A DNA stretch of 41,131 nucleotides from Acidobacteriota bacterium (GTDB taxonomy: Bacteria; Acidobacteriota; Terriglobia; Bryobacterales; Bryobacteraceae), in contig VFZY01000033.1 in NCBI GenBank assembly GCA_016870915.1, positions 1 to 41,131 of the forward strand. The letters run 5' to 3'. Of this stretch, positions 23,812 to 31,845 are shown one piece after another. Under the pieces are notes generated by a model, which searched no databases, was not told the origin of the DNA, and was given only the letters and a program-made list of their open reading frames with translations. Position 1 is the stretch's first letter. Each line of letters starts with the position of its first letter. Made by a program: the position numbers and the translations under genes.

Positions 23812-24849
23812 ATGCGCGACCAGGGCATCATCTCGGCCAGCCGTCAGGACGAGGACCAGCAGATAGAGGCGGCGCTGCGTCCCCGGCGGCTCTCCGATTT
23901 CACCGGCCAGTCGAAGTTGAAGGAGAATCTCTCCATCGCCATTGAGGCGGCGCGGAAGCGCGGGGAGGCGATGGACCATGTGCTGTTGTATGGGCCTCCC
24001 GGTCTGGGAAAGACGACGCTTGCGTCGCTGGTTTCCAATGAACTGGATGTGGCATTTGAGCAGACAGCCGGTCCGATTCTGCAGAAGAAGCTGGATCTGA
24101 CCGGGGTGCTTTCGAACATCCGCGCACGGCAGGTGTTCTTCATCGACGAGATCCACCGCATGGTTCCGGACGTGGAGGAGATGCTGTATTCGGCGCTGGA
24201 GGATTTTCGCGTCGACATTCTGATCGGGCAGGGGCCGGGGGCGCGGACGCATTCGCTTCCGGTTCCCAAGTTCACGGCGATTGGAGCCACGACGCGGCTT
24301 GGGCTGGTGAGTGCTCCGCTGCGGGGGCGTTTTGGCCTGGTGCTGAAGCTGGATCACTACACGGTGGACGACCTGACGCGGATTGTGGCACGTTCAGCGC
24401 GGCTGCTTGAGGCGCCGATTGCCGATGAGGCGGCGTCGGAGGTGGCGCGGAGGAGCCGGGGAACGCCGAGGATCGCGAACCGGCTGCTGCGGCGTGTTCG
24501 GGATTATGCCCAGGTGCGGGCGGATGGGCGGATCACGCATGAGATCGCCACGAAGGCGCTGGATCTGCTGGATGTGGATCGCTGGGGTTTGGATGAGGTG
24601 GATCAGAAGCTGATGCTGACGATCCTTGAGAAGTATGGCGGCGGTCCAGTGGGGCTGAGCACGATTTCGGCGTCGATCGACGAAGAGGCGGATACGATTG
24701 AAGAGGTCTATGAGCCCTATCTGATTCAACTGGGGTTCATTGACCGGACACCGCGGGGGCGGATGGGGACGGATCGGGCGTTTGAGTATTTCAAGGTGCC
24801 GCGGCGGTCGCCGCCGAGGATTGTGCCTCAGCCATCGTTGTTCGATTGA
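23812..24849 (+). CDS. ruvB: Holliday junction helicase motor RuvB
   Basis: A 345-residue AAA+ ATPase that drives branch migration with RuvA. The Walker A is GPPGLGKT (61-68), Walker B FFIDEIH (about 108-114) and sensor 1 GATTR; a winged-helix C-terminal domain follows (EEVYEPYLIQLGFIDRTPRGR). Length and motifs are standard. It directly follows ruvA and precedes the exported formamidase-like gene by 27 bases, which may be transcribed from the same promoter or its own. Confidence 0.97.
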   Translation: MRDQGIISASRQDEDQQIEAALRPRRLSDFTGQSKLKENLSIAIEAARKRGEAMDHVLLYGPPGLGKTTLASLVSNELDVAFEQTAGPILQKKLDLTGVLSNIRARQVFFIDEIHRMVPDVEEMLYSALEDFRVDILIGQGPGARTHSLPVPKFTAIGATTRLGLVSAPLRGRFGLVLKLDHYTVDDLTRIVARSARLLEAPIADEAASEVARRSRGTPRIANRLLRRVRDYAQVRADGRITHEIATKALDLLDVDRWGLDEVDQKLMLTILEKYGGGPVGLSTISASIDEEADTIEEVYEPYLIQLGFIDRTPRGRMGTDRAFEYFKVPRRSPPRIVPQPSLFD

Positions 24850-24876
24850 CGATACCGCGAAGAAAGGGTTGACCGC

Positions 24877-25908
24877 ATGAAGCTCCACATTCTTACAGGT
24901 TCAGGCTGCCGTCTGGCTCTGCTTGTCTTGGCGGTGCCAGGTTTTGTGGCGGCTGAACGGCACACGCTGGCTTCGACACCGAAGACGGTTCACTGGGGCT
25001 ACTATGATGCGGCTAAGGCGCCGGTGTTGCGCATTCGGCCGGGCGACACGGTGGAGGTGCGGACGGCGATGATCGATACGCCGGAGGCGCTGGAACGCGT
25101 GGGTGTGGCGCCGGGGCAGATCGATGCGGCGAGCCGGGAGATCCATCGCACGGTTAAGGACAAGGGGCCGGGGCCACACATTCTGACCGGCCCGATTTTT
25201 GTTGAAGGCGCCGAGCCGGGCGATGTGCTGGAGGTTCATATCGAGTCGATACGGCTTGGACTTCCCTATGCGCTGAACCTGTTCCTGCCCGGTCTTGGAG
25301 CTCTGCCGGAGGAGTTCCCGTACGAGTACCGGAAGCTGATTCCGCTTGACGAGAAGCGAATGGTGGCGCGGTTTGCGCCAGGTGTCGAGATTCCGCTGCG
25401 GCCGTTCTTTGGCAGCATGGGCGTTGCTCCGCCCGGGGATTTGGGCCGCGTTGATAGCGCTCCGCCGTGGGTGCACGCGGGCAACCTGGATAACAAGGAG
25501 ATGGTGGCCGGCACCACGCTGTACATTCCGGTGCACGCCAAGGGGGCGCTTTTTTCCGTGGGCGATGCGCATGCCGCCCAGGGGAATGGTGAGGTTTGCG
25601 TGACGGCGCTTGAGACCGTGCTTTCCGGGGTGTTTCGCTTCAACGTGCGCAAAGGGCCGCGGCGGTTGTGGCCGCGCGCCGAGACGCCCACTCACCTGAT
25701 GACGATGGGGTTCGACGAGAGCCTGGATACCGCGATGAAGATCGCCTTGCGGGAGATGATCGGGGTGATTGTGGAGCGTTTCAAGCTGAGCCGGGAAGAT
25801 GCTTATGTGCTGGCGAGCGACGCCGTGGATTTCAGCATCACGCAGGTGGTGGACGGCAAGCGCGGGGTGCATGCGATGCTTCCGAAGAGCCTCTTTGTGG
25901 GGCGGTGA
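24877..25908 (+). CDS. Exported acetamidase/formamidase family protein
   Basis: A 343-residue protein of the FmdA/AmdA family, which hydrolyses formamide or short amides to ammonia and the acid. Family-like features are the N-terminal HWGYYDAAKAPVLRIRPGDTV, the GPIFVEGAEPGDVLEVHI strand pair, and FGSMGVAPP followed by HAGNLDNKEMVAGTTLYIPV and SVGDAHAAQGNGEVCVTA. Unlike cytosolic members it has a signal-like N-terminus (CRLALLVLAVPGFVAAE), so it should act in the periplasm. GAAAGGG lies about nine bases before ATG 24877. No amide transporter is next to it, and the true substrate is unknown. Confidence 0.85.
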   Translation: MKLHILTGSGCRLALLVLAVPGFVAAERHTLASTPKTVHWGYYDAAKAPVLRIRPGDTVEVRTAMIDTPEALERVGVAPGQIDAASREIHRTVKDKGPGPHILTGPIFVEGAEPGDVLEVHIESIRLGLPYALNLFLPGLGALPEEFPYEYRKLIPLDEKRMVARFAPGVEIPLRPFFGSMGVAPPGDLGRVDSAPPWVHAGNLDNKEMVAGTTLYIPVHAKGALFSVGDAHAAQGNGEVCVTALETVLSGVFRFNVRKGPRRLWPRAETPTHLMTMGFDESLDTAMKIALREMIGVIVERFKLSREDAYVLASDAVDFSITQVVDGKRGVHAMLPKSLFVGR

Positions 25909-26113
25909 CCGGCTGGGCCGGATCGCGGTTCCCGCGGGGCGTTCCCCCCTCCCGATTCCCTGGAGCGGCCCCGACCGAAGGCTGGGAGCATGAACCGCTC
26001 GGCCGCCATCTGCCGGGTCGCACGCGGGATGCGGCCGTACTCTGGGGCGATCACGTGAACACGGCCGCCACGCACGCCTGTCTTGCGCTGGGACTGGTCT
26101 CCGGCGGACCGCC

Positions 26114-27043
26114 TCAAGCCTTGCCGCACTCAAGGGAGGCTTGACACGCAGCTTGAACACCGTTGTGATTTGCGCTTTGATCGGAATGCCAAGCAAATTG
26201 ATTTGGGCGAAGAGGCTCGATCAGGTCTGCTTCACACCACCAATTCACGAAGCGTTCGATACTACCCCCTGGCCAGGAGATGGTTCGCGGCGGCGTTCCG
26301 GTGAGGAAGGGCAGTCCGCCTGGCACGCCTGTTGCGGGTAAGGCGCCGGTGGTCCAGTGGTAGGGCTGGCCGGTGCATTGGCGGGCGAGTTCTTCCATTT
26401 CGGCTCGGGTATAGGTTCGGAGGTGCGAGACCAGGCCATCCCAGAAGATGAGGAGGGGCAGGATGGGGATGACGTAGGTCAAGAGGAGTTGGCGCCAGGA
26501 GACCGGGCGGACGGCGGGGGTGAGGACGAGAGTGAGCAGGGGAATGAACACGGAGGAGAGGACAGTTGCGGGGTGGCGGCTGGTGGCCTCGAAGATGGCG
26601 ATGGGCTCGCCGGCGTTGACGGCGGATTGCAGGATGTTGCGCGCATCGGCCGGCCGGAAGTGATGGAAAGCAGCGAACATGGTGCGCATGCCGGAAAGGG
26701 TGGGAGGAACCGAACGCGCGTCGACGGGCTGGGGCCAGTAGAGGATTCCTGGCTGGGCGTGGGGGTGGGATGGGAGGTAGAGGTCGGTGAGGGTGACCGA
26801 GGCGGGGCAGCCTCGCTTGCGCAGGGCTTCGGCGACGAGCGGCATGGGGCCGGCGGAGCCCGAGCAGAGGTCGAGGATGGCTGTCGTTCCAGTCTGCTGG
26901 AGGACCTTTTCGATTTCGGCCGCCCATTGGCCGGGTAGGGGGGCGAGGCGGTAGATGGCGGCAAGGTAACCGGTCATGGCGTCGCGCAGGAAGCGGGGGA
27001 GCCAAGGTTGATCGTTGAATTCGAAGAGATGGCGGCGGGGCAA
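26114..27043 (-). CDS. SAM methyltransferase-like protein with hydrophobic insert
   Basis: A 309-residue protein. A class I methyltransferase core is suggested by motif I ILDLCSGSAGP (56-66) and VTLTDLYLPS about 25 residues later. Two hydrophobic stretches (about 161-177 and 185-201, ending LPLLIFWDGLVSHLRT) follow, suggesting membrane association. The only possible N-terminal start is TTG at 27043, since an in-frame TAG lies a few codons upstream; it is 12 bases after the previous gene's stop. The last 55 or so residues (after FLTGTPP) look low in family character and may be read-through after loss of an original stop. Substrate unknown. It is the last gene of the amidase/actin-like cluster. 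Confidence 0.65.
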   Translation of the reverse strand: MPRRHLFEFNDQPWLPRFLRDAMTGYLAAIYRLAPLPGQWAAEIEKVLQQTGTTAILDLCSGSAGPMPLVAEALRKRGCPASVTLTDLYLPSHPHAQPGILYWPQPVDARSVPPTLSGMRTMFAAFHHFRPADARNILQSAVNAGEPIAIFEATSRHPATVLSSVFIPLLTLVLTPAVRPVSWRQLLLTYVIPILPLLIFWDGLVSHLRTYTRAEMEELARQCTGQPYHWTTGALPATGVPGGLPFLTGTPPRTISWPGGSIERFVNWWCEADLIEPLRPNQFAWHSDQSANHNGVQAACQASLECGKA

Positions 27044-27055
27044 TTGTTTTTTCGC

Positions 27056-27859
27056 CTACTCGCAGGCGAAGAGGCGGTTGGCGGCCGGAAGGCTCTCAAG
27101 GCGCGAGTAGTGATGAACACGGGTGACTTCGCGGCCTGATTCGGAGACGGGGGCTGGGGCTTCGATGACGAAATCGGCGAAGCCTGGGGCGTTGAAGGCG
27201 ACGAAGGCGAGGCTGAGGGCTTCGGCCGGGTGGGGGTAGCGGCGGGAGAGGTCGGGGAAGGCGACGGGGCCGGAGTCGACCTGGTAGAGGTCGCGGGTGT
27301 CGTGGATGTTCATGGTTTTGACGGGGAACTCGATGATGGCCCGGAGGCGGGTTTCGGGGTTTGCGATTTCGGTTTGGGCCACGATGGGGAGGCCGGCGTG
27401 GGTGGCCTGGCGGATCTCGCGATTGGAGCGCAGAAGGCGCACGCGGCGCGGCGGCACGAGTTTGTACAACTGGCCTCCCCACAGTTCTGAAGCCGGGCGC
27501 ACCTGTTTGTAGTTGGGATTCAGCCACGCTTTGCGGCGGAAGATCACGCCGTCGTCCGGGCCAAAAATGGGGAGGAAGTCGTAGTTGTCCTGGTGGAAGA
27601 GGTCCTTGGGGGCGAAGGTGTTTTCGCTTTTGCAGGAGGCGCACTGGTGGTAGTCGATGGGGGCGGCTCCGTCCGGAGGGAAGATTCGGGTGCGGGATTC
27701 GACCCAGAAGCGGACGCGGTTTTCGGCCCACTTTCCCTGGAGGAATGACCGCCCGTAATCGATGGGCTGGAGGCCGGATGGGGCGGCTTTGCCTCTGGCG
27801 GGAGTGGCGGCGGGAATGGCGGCGGCGAGGCTGGTATGGAGCAGTTGGCGGCGGTGCAT
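27056..27859 (-). CDS. Tat-exported protein of unknown function
   Basis: A 267-residue protein I do not recognise. It begins MHRRQLLHTSLAAAIPAATPA, a likely twin-arginine signal. A CASC pair (C73, C76) sits in DYHQCASCKSENTF and could bind metal. The rest is mixed alpha/beta with many aromatic residues (FLPIFGPDDGVIFRRKAWLN). It lies between the PIG-L deacetylase gene (38 bases upstream) and the methyltransferase-like gene (12 bases downstream), so it is most likely co-transcribed. The spacing and reading frame support a real gene, but no function should be assigned. Confidence 0.7.
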   Translation of the reverse strand: MHRRQLLHTSLAAAIPAATPARGKAAPSGLQPIDYGRSFLQGKWAENRVRFWVESRTRIFPPDGAAPIDYHQCASCKSENTFAPKDLFHQDNYDFLPIFGPDDGVIFRRKAWLNPNYKQVRPASELWGGQLYKLVPPRRVRLLRSNREIRQATHAGLPIVAQTEIANPETRLRAIIEFPVKTMNIHDTRDLYQVDSGPVAFPDLSRRYPHPAEALSLAFVAFNAPGFADFVIEAPAPVSESGREVTRVHHYSRLESLPAANRLFACE

Positions 27860-27897
27860 TTGTCTGGTTACCGGGGCTGTTTTCGGGGGCGCTTTCC

Positions 27898-28590
27898 TTA
27901 GAGAATGTCGACGGGCCTTTTGCCGAGAGCGTGAACGGCTTCGGCGTAATCGACGCCGCAGGTCTTGCCGCGGTAGCCGGCGAGTGATTCCTTGAGTTTT
28001 TGGGCGGAGTCGCGGCGGGCGGAGTCGTAGGGTTCGTTGCGGACGAGAGCCATCAGGCGGCCGAGCCAGTCGATGGAGCGCTGCCAGTCGGGGGTGATGT
28101 CGATGAAGGTATCGGGCTCAAAGCCGTAGATGGTGTGGCGGGGGCCGTTGTCGTAGGCGTAGACGGCGCGGGGGGGCCGGAGTTTCGGATTGCCGAGGAT
28201 GCTGGAGGCTCCGCGGAGGGCGAGGGAGGAGAGGCGGGCGGCGACGACGTGGTCCTCATGGGAGTCGTGGGGCCAGAGCTGGAAGGCGATTTCGGGTTCG
28301 AGAGAGGCGACGGCTTCGGCCACCTCGCGCTTGGTTTGGGGCGTGACTTCAAAGTGGTGGGACTTGAAGCTGAGGAATTGCTGTTCGACGCCGTGTTCGG
28401 CGGCGAGCTTCTTGGAGCCGGCGATGAGTTCCGGGGCACGGCCGGCGATGGGACCCCAGGCGGTGTAGTCTCCGATGAGCGCAAGGGAGACGACACGATA
28501 ATTCTTGCGCACCGCCTGGAGCAGAATGCCGGGAATGCCGAAGGCGCAGTCGTCGTAATGAGCCCCGATGGCGAGCAGGGTGCGGGCCAT
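27898..28590 (-). CDS. PIG-L/LmbE family N-deacetylase
   Basis: A 230-residue zinc-dependent deacetylase of the family that includes MshB, BshB and GlcNAc-PI deacetylase; these remove acetyl from N-acetylglucosaminyl groups. The usual AHPDD metal motif is here AHYDD (10-14), with a Tyr for the Pro, and the second zinc motif HEDH is at 111-114. It has no signal peptide. The substrate is unknown; the position next to a peptidoglycan amidase and an actin-like gene makes a cell-envelope sugar possible, but this is inference. It starts 26 bases after the actin-like gene. Confidence 0.85.
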   Translation of the reverse strand: MARTLLAIGAHYDDCAFGIPGILLQAVRKNYRVVSLALIGDYTAWGPIAGRAPELIAGSKKLAAEHGVEQQFLSFKSHHFEVTPQTKREVAEAVASLEPEIAFQLWPHDSHEDHVVAARLSSLALRGASSILGNPKLRPPRAVYAYDNGPRHTIYGFEPDTFIDITPDWQRSIDWLGRLMALVRNEPYDSARRDSAQKLKESLAGYRGKTCGVDYAEAVHALGKRPVDIL

Positions 28591-28616
28591 GCCGCGATTG
28601 TCGCACGCCGGGCGGT

Positions 28617-29624
28617 TTAGGCGTCGGCGAGCGCAGCGATGAGGGCGCCCCTGGCGGTGGAGGTCAAGGGATTGGCGGCCAGACGGATTTCAGAGAGCGC
28701 GATGGGGAGCTTGCGTTCCCGCAGCATCTTTTCGAACCGTTCGCGGAAGCCTTTGGGCAGGGTGCTTCCGCCGCTCAGCACCATGGGCACAGGGCGCGAG
28801 AGCTTGGGAATGTTTCGCGAGTTCGAGAAGGCTTCCGCCAGGCCGTCGATGAGGGCGCGGATCATGTCGTCGTAGTAGACGCTGAGCACTTGCAGGGTCT
28901 TGTCCTGGAAGTGACCGTTGATGTGGAAGGACTCTTCCTTGGTGAGACGGATGCGGGTGGGCAGGTCACCGGTGATAGCGGCGGCGCTGGAATCGACGAA
29001 GTCGCCGGCTTTGGCGGTGCTGAAGGACACGACGGGCACCGAGAGGTACGCCATGCAGACATTGCAGAGCCCGCCACCGCAGCTTATGCCGATGCCGCTG
29101 AAGTTAGAGGACTCCAGTTCGCCGTAGACCACCGCCAGGCCTTCGTTGATGGGTTTCGGCGTGTAGCCCAGGGAGGTGAGGATCTGGCCGATGGTGGCCG
29201 AGTGGTAGGTGAGGCTTTCGCCGCCGTCCTGCGCCGCGGGGATGCTGTAGTAGACCTTGCGTCCGAGGCCGGGCTCCGGCCCGAGGAGGGTGGCGACGAT
29301 CTCGCGCATCATGCTGGCGCTTTCGGGCTCGGTTGCGTTGAGCACGCCTTTGGTCATGGGGCGCCGGGCCTCGAGTTGGAGCATGTCGGCGAAGCGGGCG
29401 CTTTCATTGCCGTGCACGACGATCTCCTGCCCGCGCACGGTGTGCGGGACATTTTCGTTGCGCAGCGCGGTCTCCGTCATCCGCGCGTAGGGGATGGTGA
29501 CGAAGGAGTTCAACTGCGTTTCGAACTCGAAATCGTCTCCCGTCTTTCGGGCCAGTACAATGCGGCTGGTTCCGATGTCCAGTCCCAGCGGCCCGCGGCC
29601 GCCATCACGTTCTTGCTGTCTCAT
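28617..29624 (-). CDS. Actin-like ATPase (MreB/FtsA/ParM superfamily)
   Basis: A 335-residue cytoplasmic protein with the actin-fold nucleotide site: phosphate 1 LGLDIGTSRIVLA (13-25), phosphate 2 GIGISCGGGLCNVCM, and the adenosine motif VLSGGSTLPKGF near the C-terminus. It is shorter than FtsA (about 410) and close to MreB in length, but lacks an obvious MreB amphipathic N-terminus and mreCD neighbours. ATG 29624 overlaps the amidase stop (ATGA), so the two are translationally coupled. That pairing suggests a filament that positions or controls a membrane-anchored cell-wall hydrolase, which is inference. A chaperone-like or plasmid-segregation role is less likely given the context. Confidence 0.8.
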   Translation of the reverse strand: MRQQERDGGRGPLGLDIGTSRIVLARKTGDDFEFETQLNSFVTIPYARMTETALRNENVPHTVRGQEIVVHGNESARFADMLQLEARRPMTKGVLNATEPESASMMREIVATLLGPEPGLGRKVYYSIPAAQDGGESLTYHSATIGQILTSLGYTPKPINEGLAVVYGELESSNFSGIGISCGGGLCNVCMAYLSVPVVSFSTAKAGDFVDSSAAAITGDLPTRIRLTKEESFHINGHFQDKTLQVLSVYYDDMIRALIDGLAEAFSNSRNIPKLSRPVPMVLSGGSTLPKGFRERFEKMLRERKLPIALSEIRLAANPLTSTARGALIAALADA

Positions 29625-30880
29625 GGTTCAGTCTCCCCGGCGCGCTCCTCCCGGAGGGAAGCCGCCAACTCTTTGTATTGCCGCCGCAGGCCGGTTTTGT
29701 AGTCGGCCAGCGGGATGTTCAACGCGCGGGCCCGGTCACGCACAGCGTCCTCGGCACCCAGCACGCCCTTCCAAAGCCGCGCTCCGGTGGATCCGAAGAA
29801 CACCGGGTCGTAGCTAAATCCAAACAGCGCCACGCTTGCGGGCGGCGCTTCGTAGTTCTCCGGCAGGCCCATCTCCTCAAAGGGGAAGTTGCCCGCCCAA
29901 TCCGTGTGCGCCGCGATGCGCATGTTCGCCGGATTGACGGAGACCTGCGCATGGGTGACGCAGTTTTCCGGCGCTATCCGGTATTGGGACCGCAGCCACT
30001 CGGTCAACTGCCGCCCGGCCACGCGCTGGGCCGGACTGATTCGGGTCTCTTCGTCGCCGGCGCTGGTCTGGGTTTCAAACGAGACTCCGAGGAAGCTGTC
30101 GTTCAGCCCGAGGTAGACGATCTCGTCGTCGGCCCACACGGAATGGCCCGCGTGGTAGGCCACATCACCCTCGTCGACGGTGCGGAAGACGCGTCCAAAG
30201 CGGTCGACGAAGTAGTGGTAACTGTTGCGGGCGCGGACGTAATCGAGCGTCGCGCGGCCGATCTTGCGGAGACGCCGGTTCAGCTTCTGCTCAAAGGGCG
30301 CGAGGTGGCTTTCGGTGGTGTGATAGACGATGCCCGCGGGCGCCAGGCGTGAGTCACCAGTGTGGCGCAGGGTTTTGCGGTCGACCGTCTGCCAGGCGCG
30401 GGGCCGGGTGCGGGTGACTTCGCGGGCATCGACGCGGAGGCCGTTTGAGTACTGTTCCATCCCGTCGGCGCGTTCCACCAGCCAGACTTCGGCGCTTGCC
30501 GGCACTGCGGCGGCCGGGACCGCCGTGACTTCCCCGGCTTGCCCGGGTTGCGGGACTGGAAGCGCGGGCGTGTTCACAACGGCGCGTCCCCGGCTGCCGA
30601 GAGTTGCCAGGGCCAGGATAGCCACGACGGCCACGCCGAGGCCGGCGAACCATTGGCGGCGGCGGCCGGCACGCCGCGAAGAGGAGCGCAGGTAACGCAG
30701 GCGGCCCACCGGATCCGCAATGCGCCCGGCGCGCCAGGCCACGATGCGCGTGCCCCATCCAAGACCCGAGACTGGATTCGGATTCTTCAAGCCGGGAAAA
30801 ACACCCTCTAGAAGGAGTGGCTCCTTGAGGCGGAAGTTCTCAGTCAAGATTGGGGGCCGGGGCGGTGAGGAAGACGGCAA
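29621..30880 (-). CDS. Membrane-anchored N-acetylmuramoyl-L-alanine amidase (Amidase_2)
   Basis: About 419 residues. An N-terminal cytoplasmic region of some 75 residues rich in Pro and Arg (RSSSRRAGRRRQW) is followed by one transmembrane helix (about 77-95) and an Ala/Pro/Val linker, then a periplasmic Amidase_2/PGRP-like domain from about 180. Metal and catalytic candidates are H187 (GIVYHTTES), Y221/H222, H243 (AYHAGH), H310 and HTDW (H325, D327). It should cut the bond between MurNAc and L-Ala of peptidoglycan. Start codons are weak: TTG at 30880, or TTG at 30847 giving 408 residues; no ATG is available. It heads the minus-strand cluster, overlaps the actin-like gene by four bases, and is divergent from hicA. 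Confidence 0.82.
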   Translation of the reverse strand: MPSSSPPRPPILTENFRLKEPLLLEGVFPGLKNPNPVSGLGWGTRIVAWRAGRIADPVGRLRYLRSSSRRAGRRRQWFAGLGVAVVAILALATLGSRGRAVVNTPALPVPQPGQAGEVTAVPAAAVPASAEVWLVERADGMEQYSNGLRVDAREVTRTRPRAWQTVDRKTLRHTGDSRLAPAGIVYHTTESHLAPFEQKLNRRLRKIGRATLDYVRARNSYHYFVDRFGRVFRTVDEGDVAYHAGHSVWADDEIVYLGLNDSFLGVSFETQTSAGDEETRISPAQRVAGRQLTEWLRSQYRIAPENCVTHAQVSVNPANMRIAAHTDWAGNFPFEEMGLPENYEAPPASVALFGFSYDPVFFGSTGARLWKGVLGAEDAVRDRARALNIPLADYKTGLRRQYKELAASLREERAGETEP

Positions 30881-30924
30881 AGGGCCGTTTGTGGTCCTGC
30901 CGGGTATGCGCTCCGATCGGGTCA

Positions 30925-31116
30925 GTGAAGGTTCGAGACCTGATTCGCAAGTTGGAGTCCTGTGGGTGGGTGCTCCGCGCGACGAGAGGCAGTCACCGCC
31001 AGTTCAAGCATCCGCAAAGGCCGTCGGTCGTCACCGTGGCAGGGCATCCTGGAAAGGACGTTCCGATTGGCACTCTTCGGGCTATTCTGAAGGCAGCGGG
31101 TTTGGAAGGAGACTAA
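30925..31116 (+). CDS. hicA: HicA toxin (mRNA interferase)
   Basis: A 63-residue dsRBD-like RNase that cleaves mRNA and tmRNA when freed from HicB. The sequence VKVRDLIRKLESCGWVLRAT then RGSHRQFKHP shows the hallmark G-S-H with the catalytic His at residue 24, and it ends DVPIGTLRAILKAAGL. I chose the GTG at 30925, giving the normal HicA length; the 25 codons in frame upstream have no HicA character. The antitoxin gene begins four bases after its stop. Confidence 0.92.
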   Translation: MKVRDLIRKLESCGWVLRATRGSHRQFKHPQRPSVVTVAGHPGKDVPIGTLRAILKAAGLEGD

Positions 31117-31120
31117 TGCC

Positions 31121-31336
31121 ATGAAGTACACGGTGATCTACGAAAAAGGCGGCTCCACCTGGGGCGCGTACGTTCCCGACCTGCCGGGGGTGATTGCGGC
31201 TGGCGATTCACGAGAGGAAGTAGAGTCTCTTATCCGGGAAGCGGTGGCGTTTCATATTGCTGGCCTGCGGGCCGAGGGTTTGGCCGTGCCGCAGCCTGCC
31301 AGTTCCGCGGGTACGTTGGAGATTGTCGCGGCGTAG
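31121..31336 (+). CDS. hicB: HicB antitoxin
   Basis: A 71-residue protein with the partial RNase H fold of HicB (MKYTVIYEKGGSTWGAYVPD, LPGVIAAGDSREEVESLIREA). Short HicBs of this kind neutralise HicA but lack the C-terminal HTH or MetJ-like DNA-binding domain, so autoregulation may need another factor. The start at 31121 is four bases after hicA. The gene's 5' part is duplicated at 33068-33150. Confidence 0.9.
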   Translation: MKYTVIYEKGGSTWGAYVPDLPGVIAAGDSREEVESLIREAVAFHIAGLRAEGLAVPQPASSAGTLEIVAA

Positions 31337-31510
31337 CGAGGGTTGGCTACAAAAACAGGCGTGGCAGGAGGTCGGGGAGGGCGAGGGTCCAACTTTAAAG
31401 GATCGTGGGCTCCGGGGAATTCGTGGTAGTGGGGTCGTATTCTTTCGCCTGTAGGACGTCGCGGAGGTGGCGGGCCGCGGTGAGCAGGGATGGATTGCCG
31501 GGGTCTTCGC
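31158..31510. repeat. Copy A of hicB/esterase-3'-end duplication
   Basis: 31158-31237 (inside hicB) and 31332-31510 (just after hicB) match 33068-33150 and 33151-33325 almost base for base. In copy B the roughly 95 bases between the two matching blocks, which encode the HicB C-terminus, are deleted. Copy A therefore keeps hicB intact but holds only a broken esterase end, while copy B is the reverse. Confidence 0.85.
31347..31510 (-). pseudogene. Esterase 3'-end remnant (duplicate of 33169-34362)
   Basis: The minus strand repeats the last roughly 55 codons of the intact esterase gene, including the stop position and the EFPGAHDPL catalytic-His region. Compared with the intact copy there is one extra base near 31395 (TTTAAAGG instead of GAGGGG) and one missing base near 31432, so the frame is broken. 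Sequence similarity ends near 31510, where a short-chain dehydrogenase remnant begins on the other strand. Confidence 0.85.
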
Positions 31511-31845
31511 GCGTTGGCTATGCCGGACTCGCGCCATACACCGCGAGCCGCGGCGGCGTGGAGCAGTTGATCGTGAGCTTCGCCGACGACTGGGGCCCGC
31601 ACGGCATCATCGTCAACTGCCTGGCCCGCGGGCTGGTTCCGCACCGAACAGGTGCTCTATGAAAATGACGCGTGGGTGACCTGCCTCTGCGGCCGCATCC
31701 CCCTCAATGGCCCCGGCCAGCGCAACGACGTGGATGGAACCGTTGTCTTCCTGGGTTCCGAAGAGAGCCGCTACATCACGGGCCAGACGCTGCTCATCGA
31801 TATCGGCACCTCCACCGGCGCCACCCGGGAGACGGTCGCCAGGAA
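31504..31845 (+). pseudogene. Short-chain dehydrogenase C-terminal remnant
   Basis: One frame reads SSRVGYAGLAPYTASRGGVE and FADDWGPHGIIVNCLARG, which is the SDR active-site YxxxK region with the Lys replaced by Arg (Y-T-A-S-R), then the IxVN motif. After a shift near 31630, another frame continues WFRTEQVLYENDAWV, GRIPLNGPGQRNDVDG and FLGSEESRYITGQTLLID, the normal SDR end. The N-terminal Rossmann half is absent, there is a frameshift and the catalytic Lys is lost, so this is a dead fragment. Confidence 0.85.

Noticed and set aside
25668-26144. A 158-codon plus frame across the formamidase end
   Set aside because: Mostly the shifted frame of the formamidase gene; the non-overlapping part has no family features.
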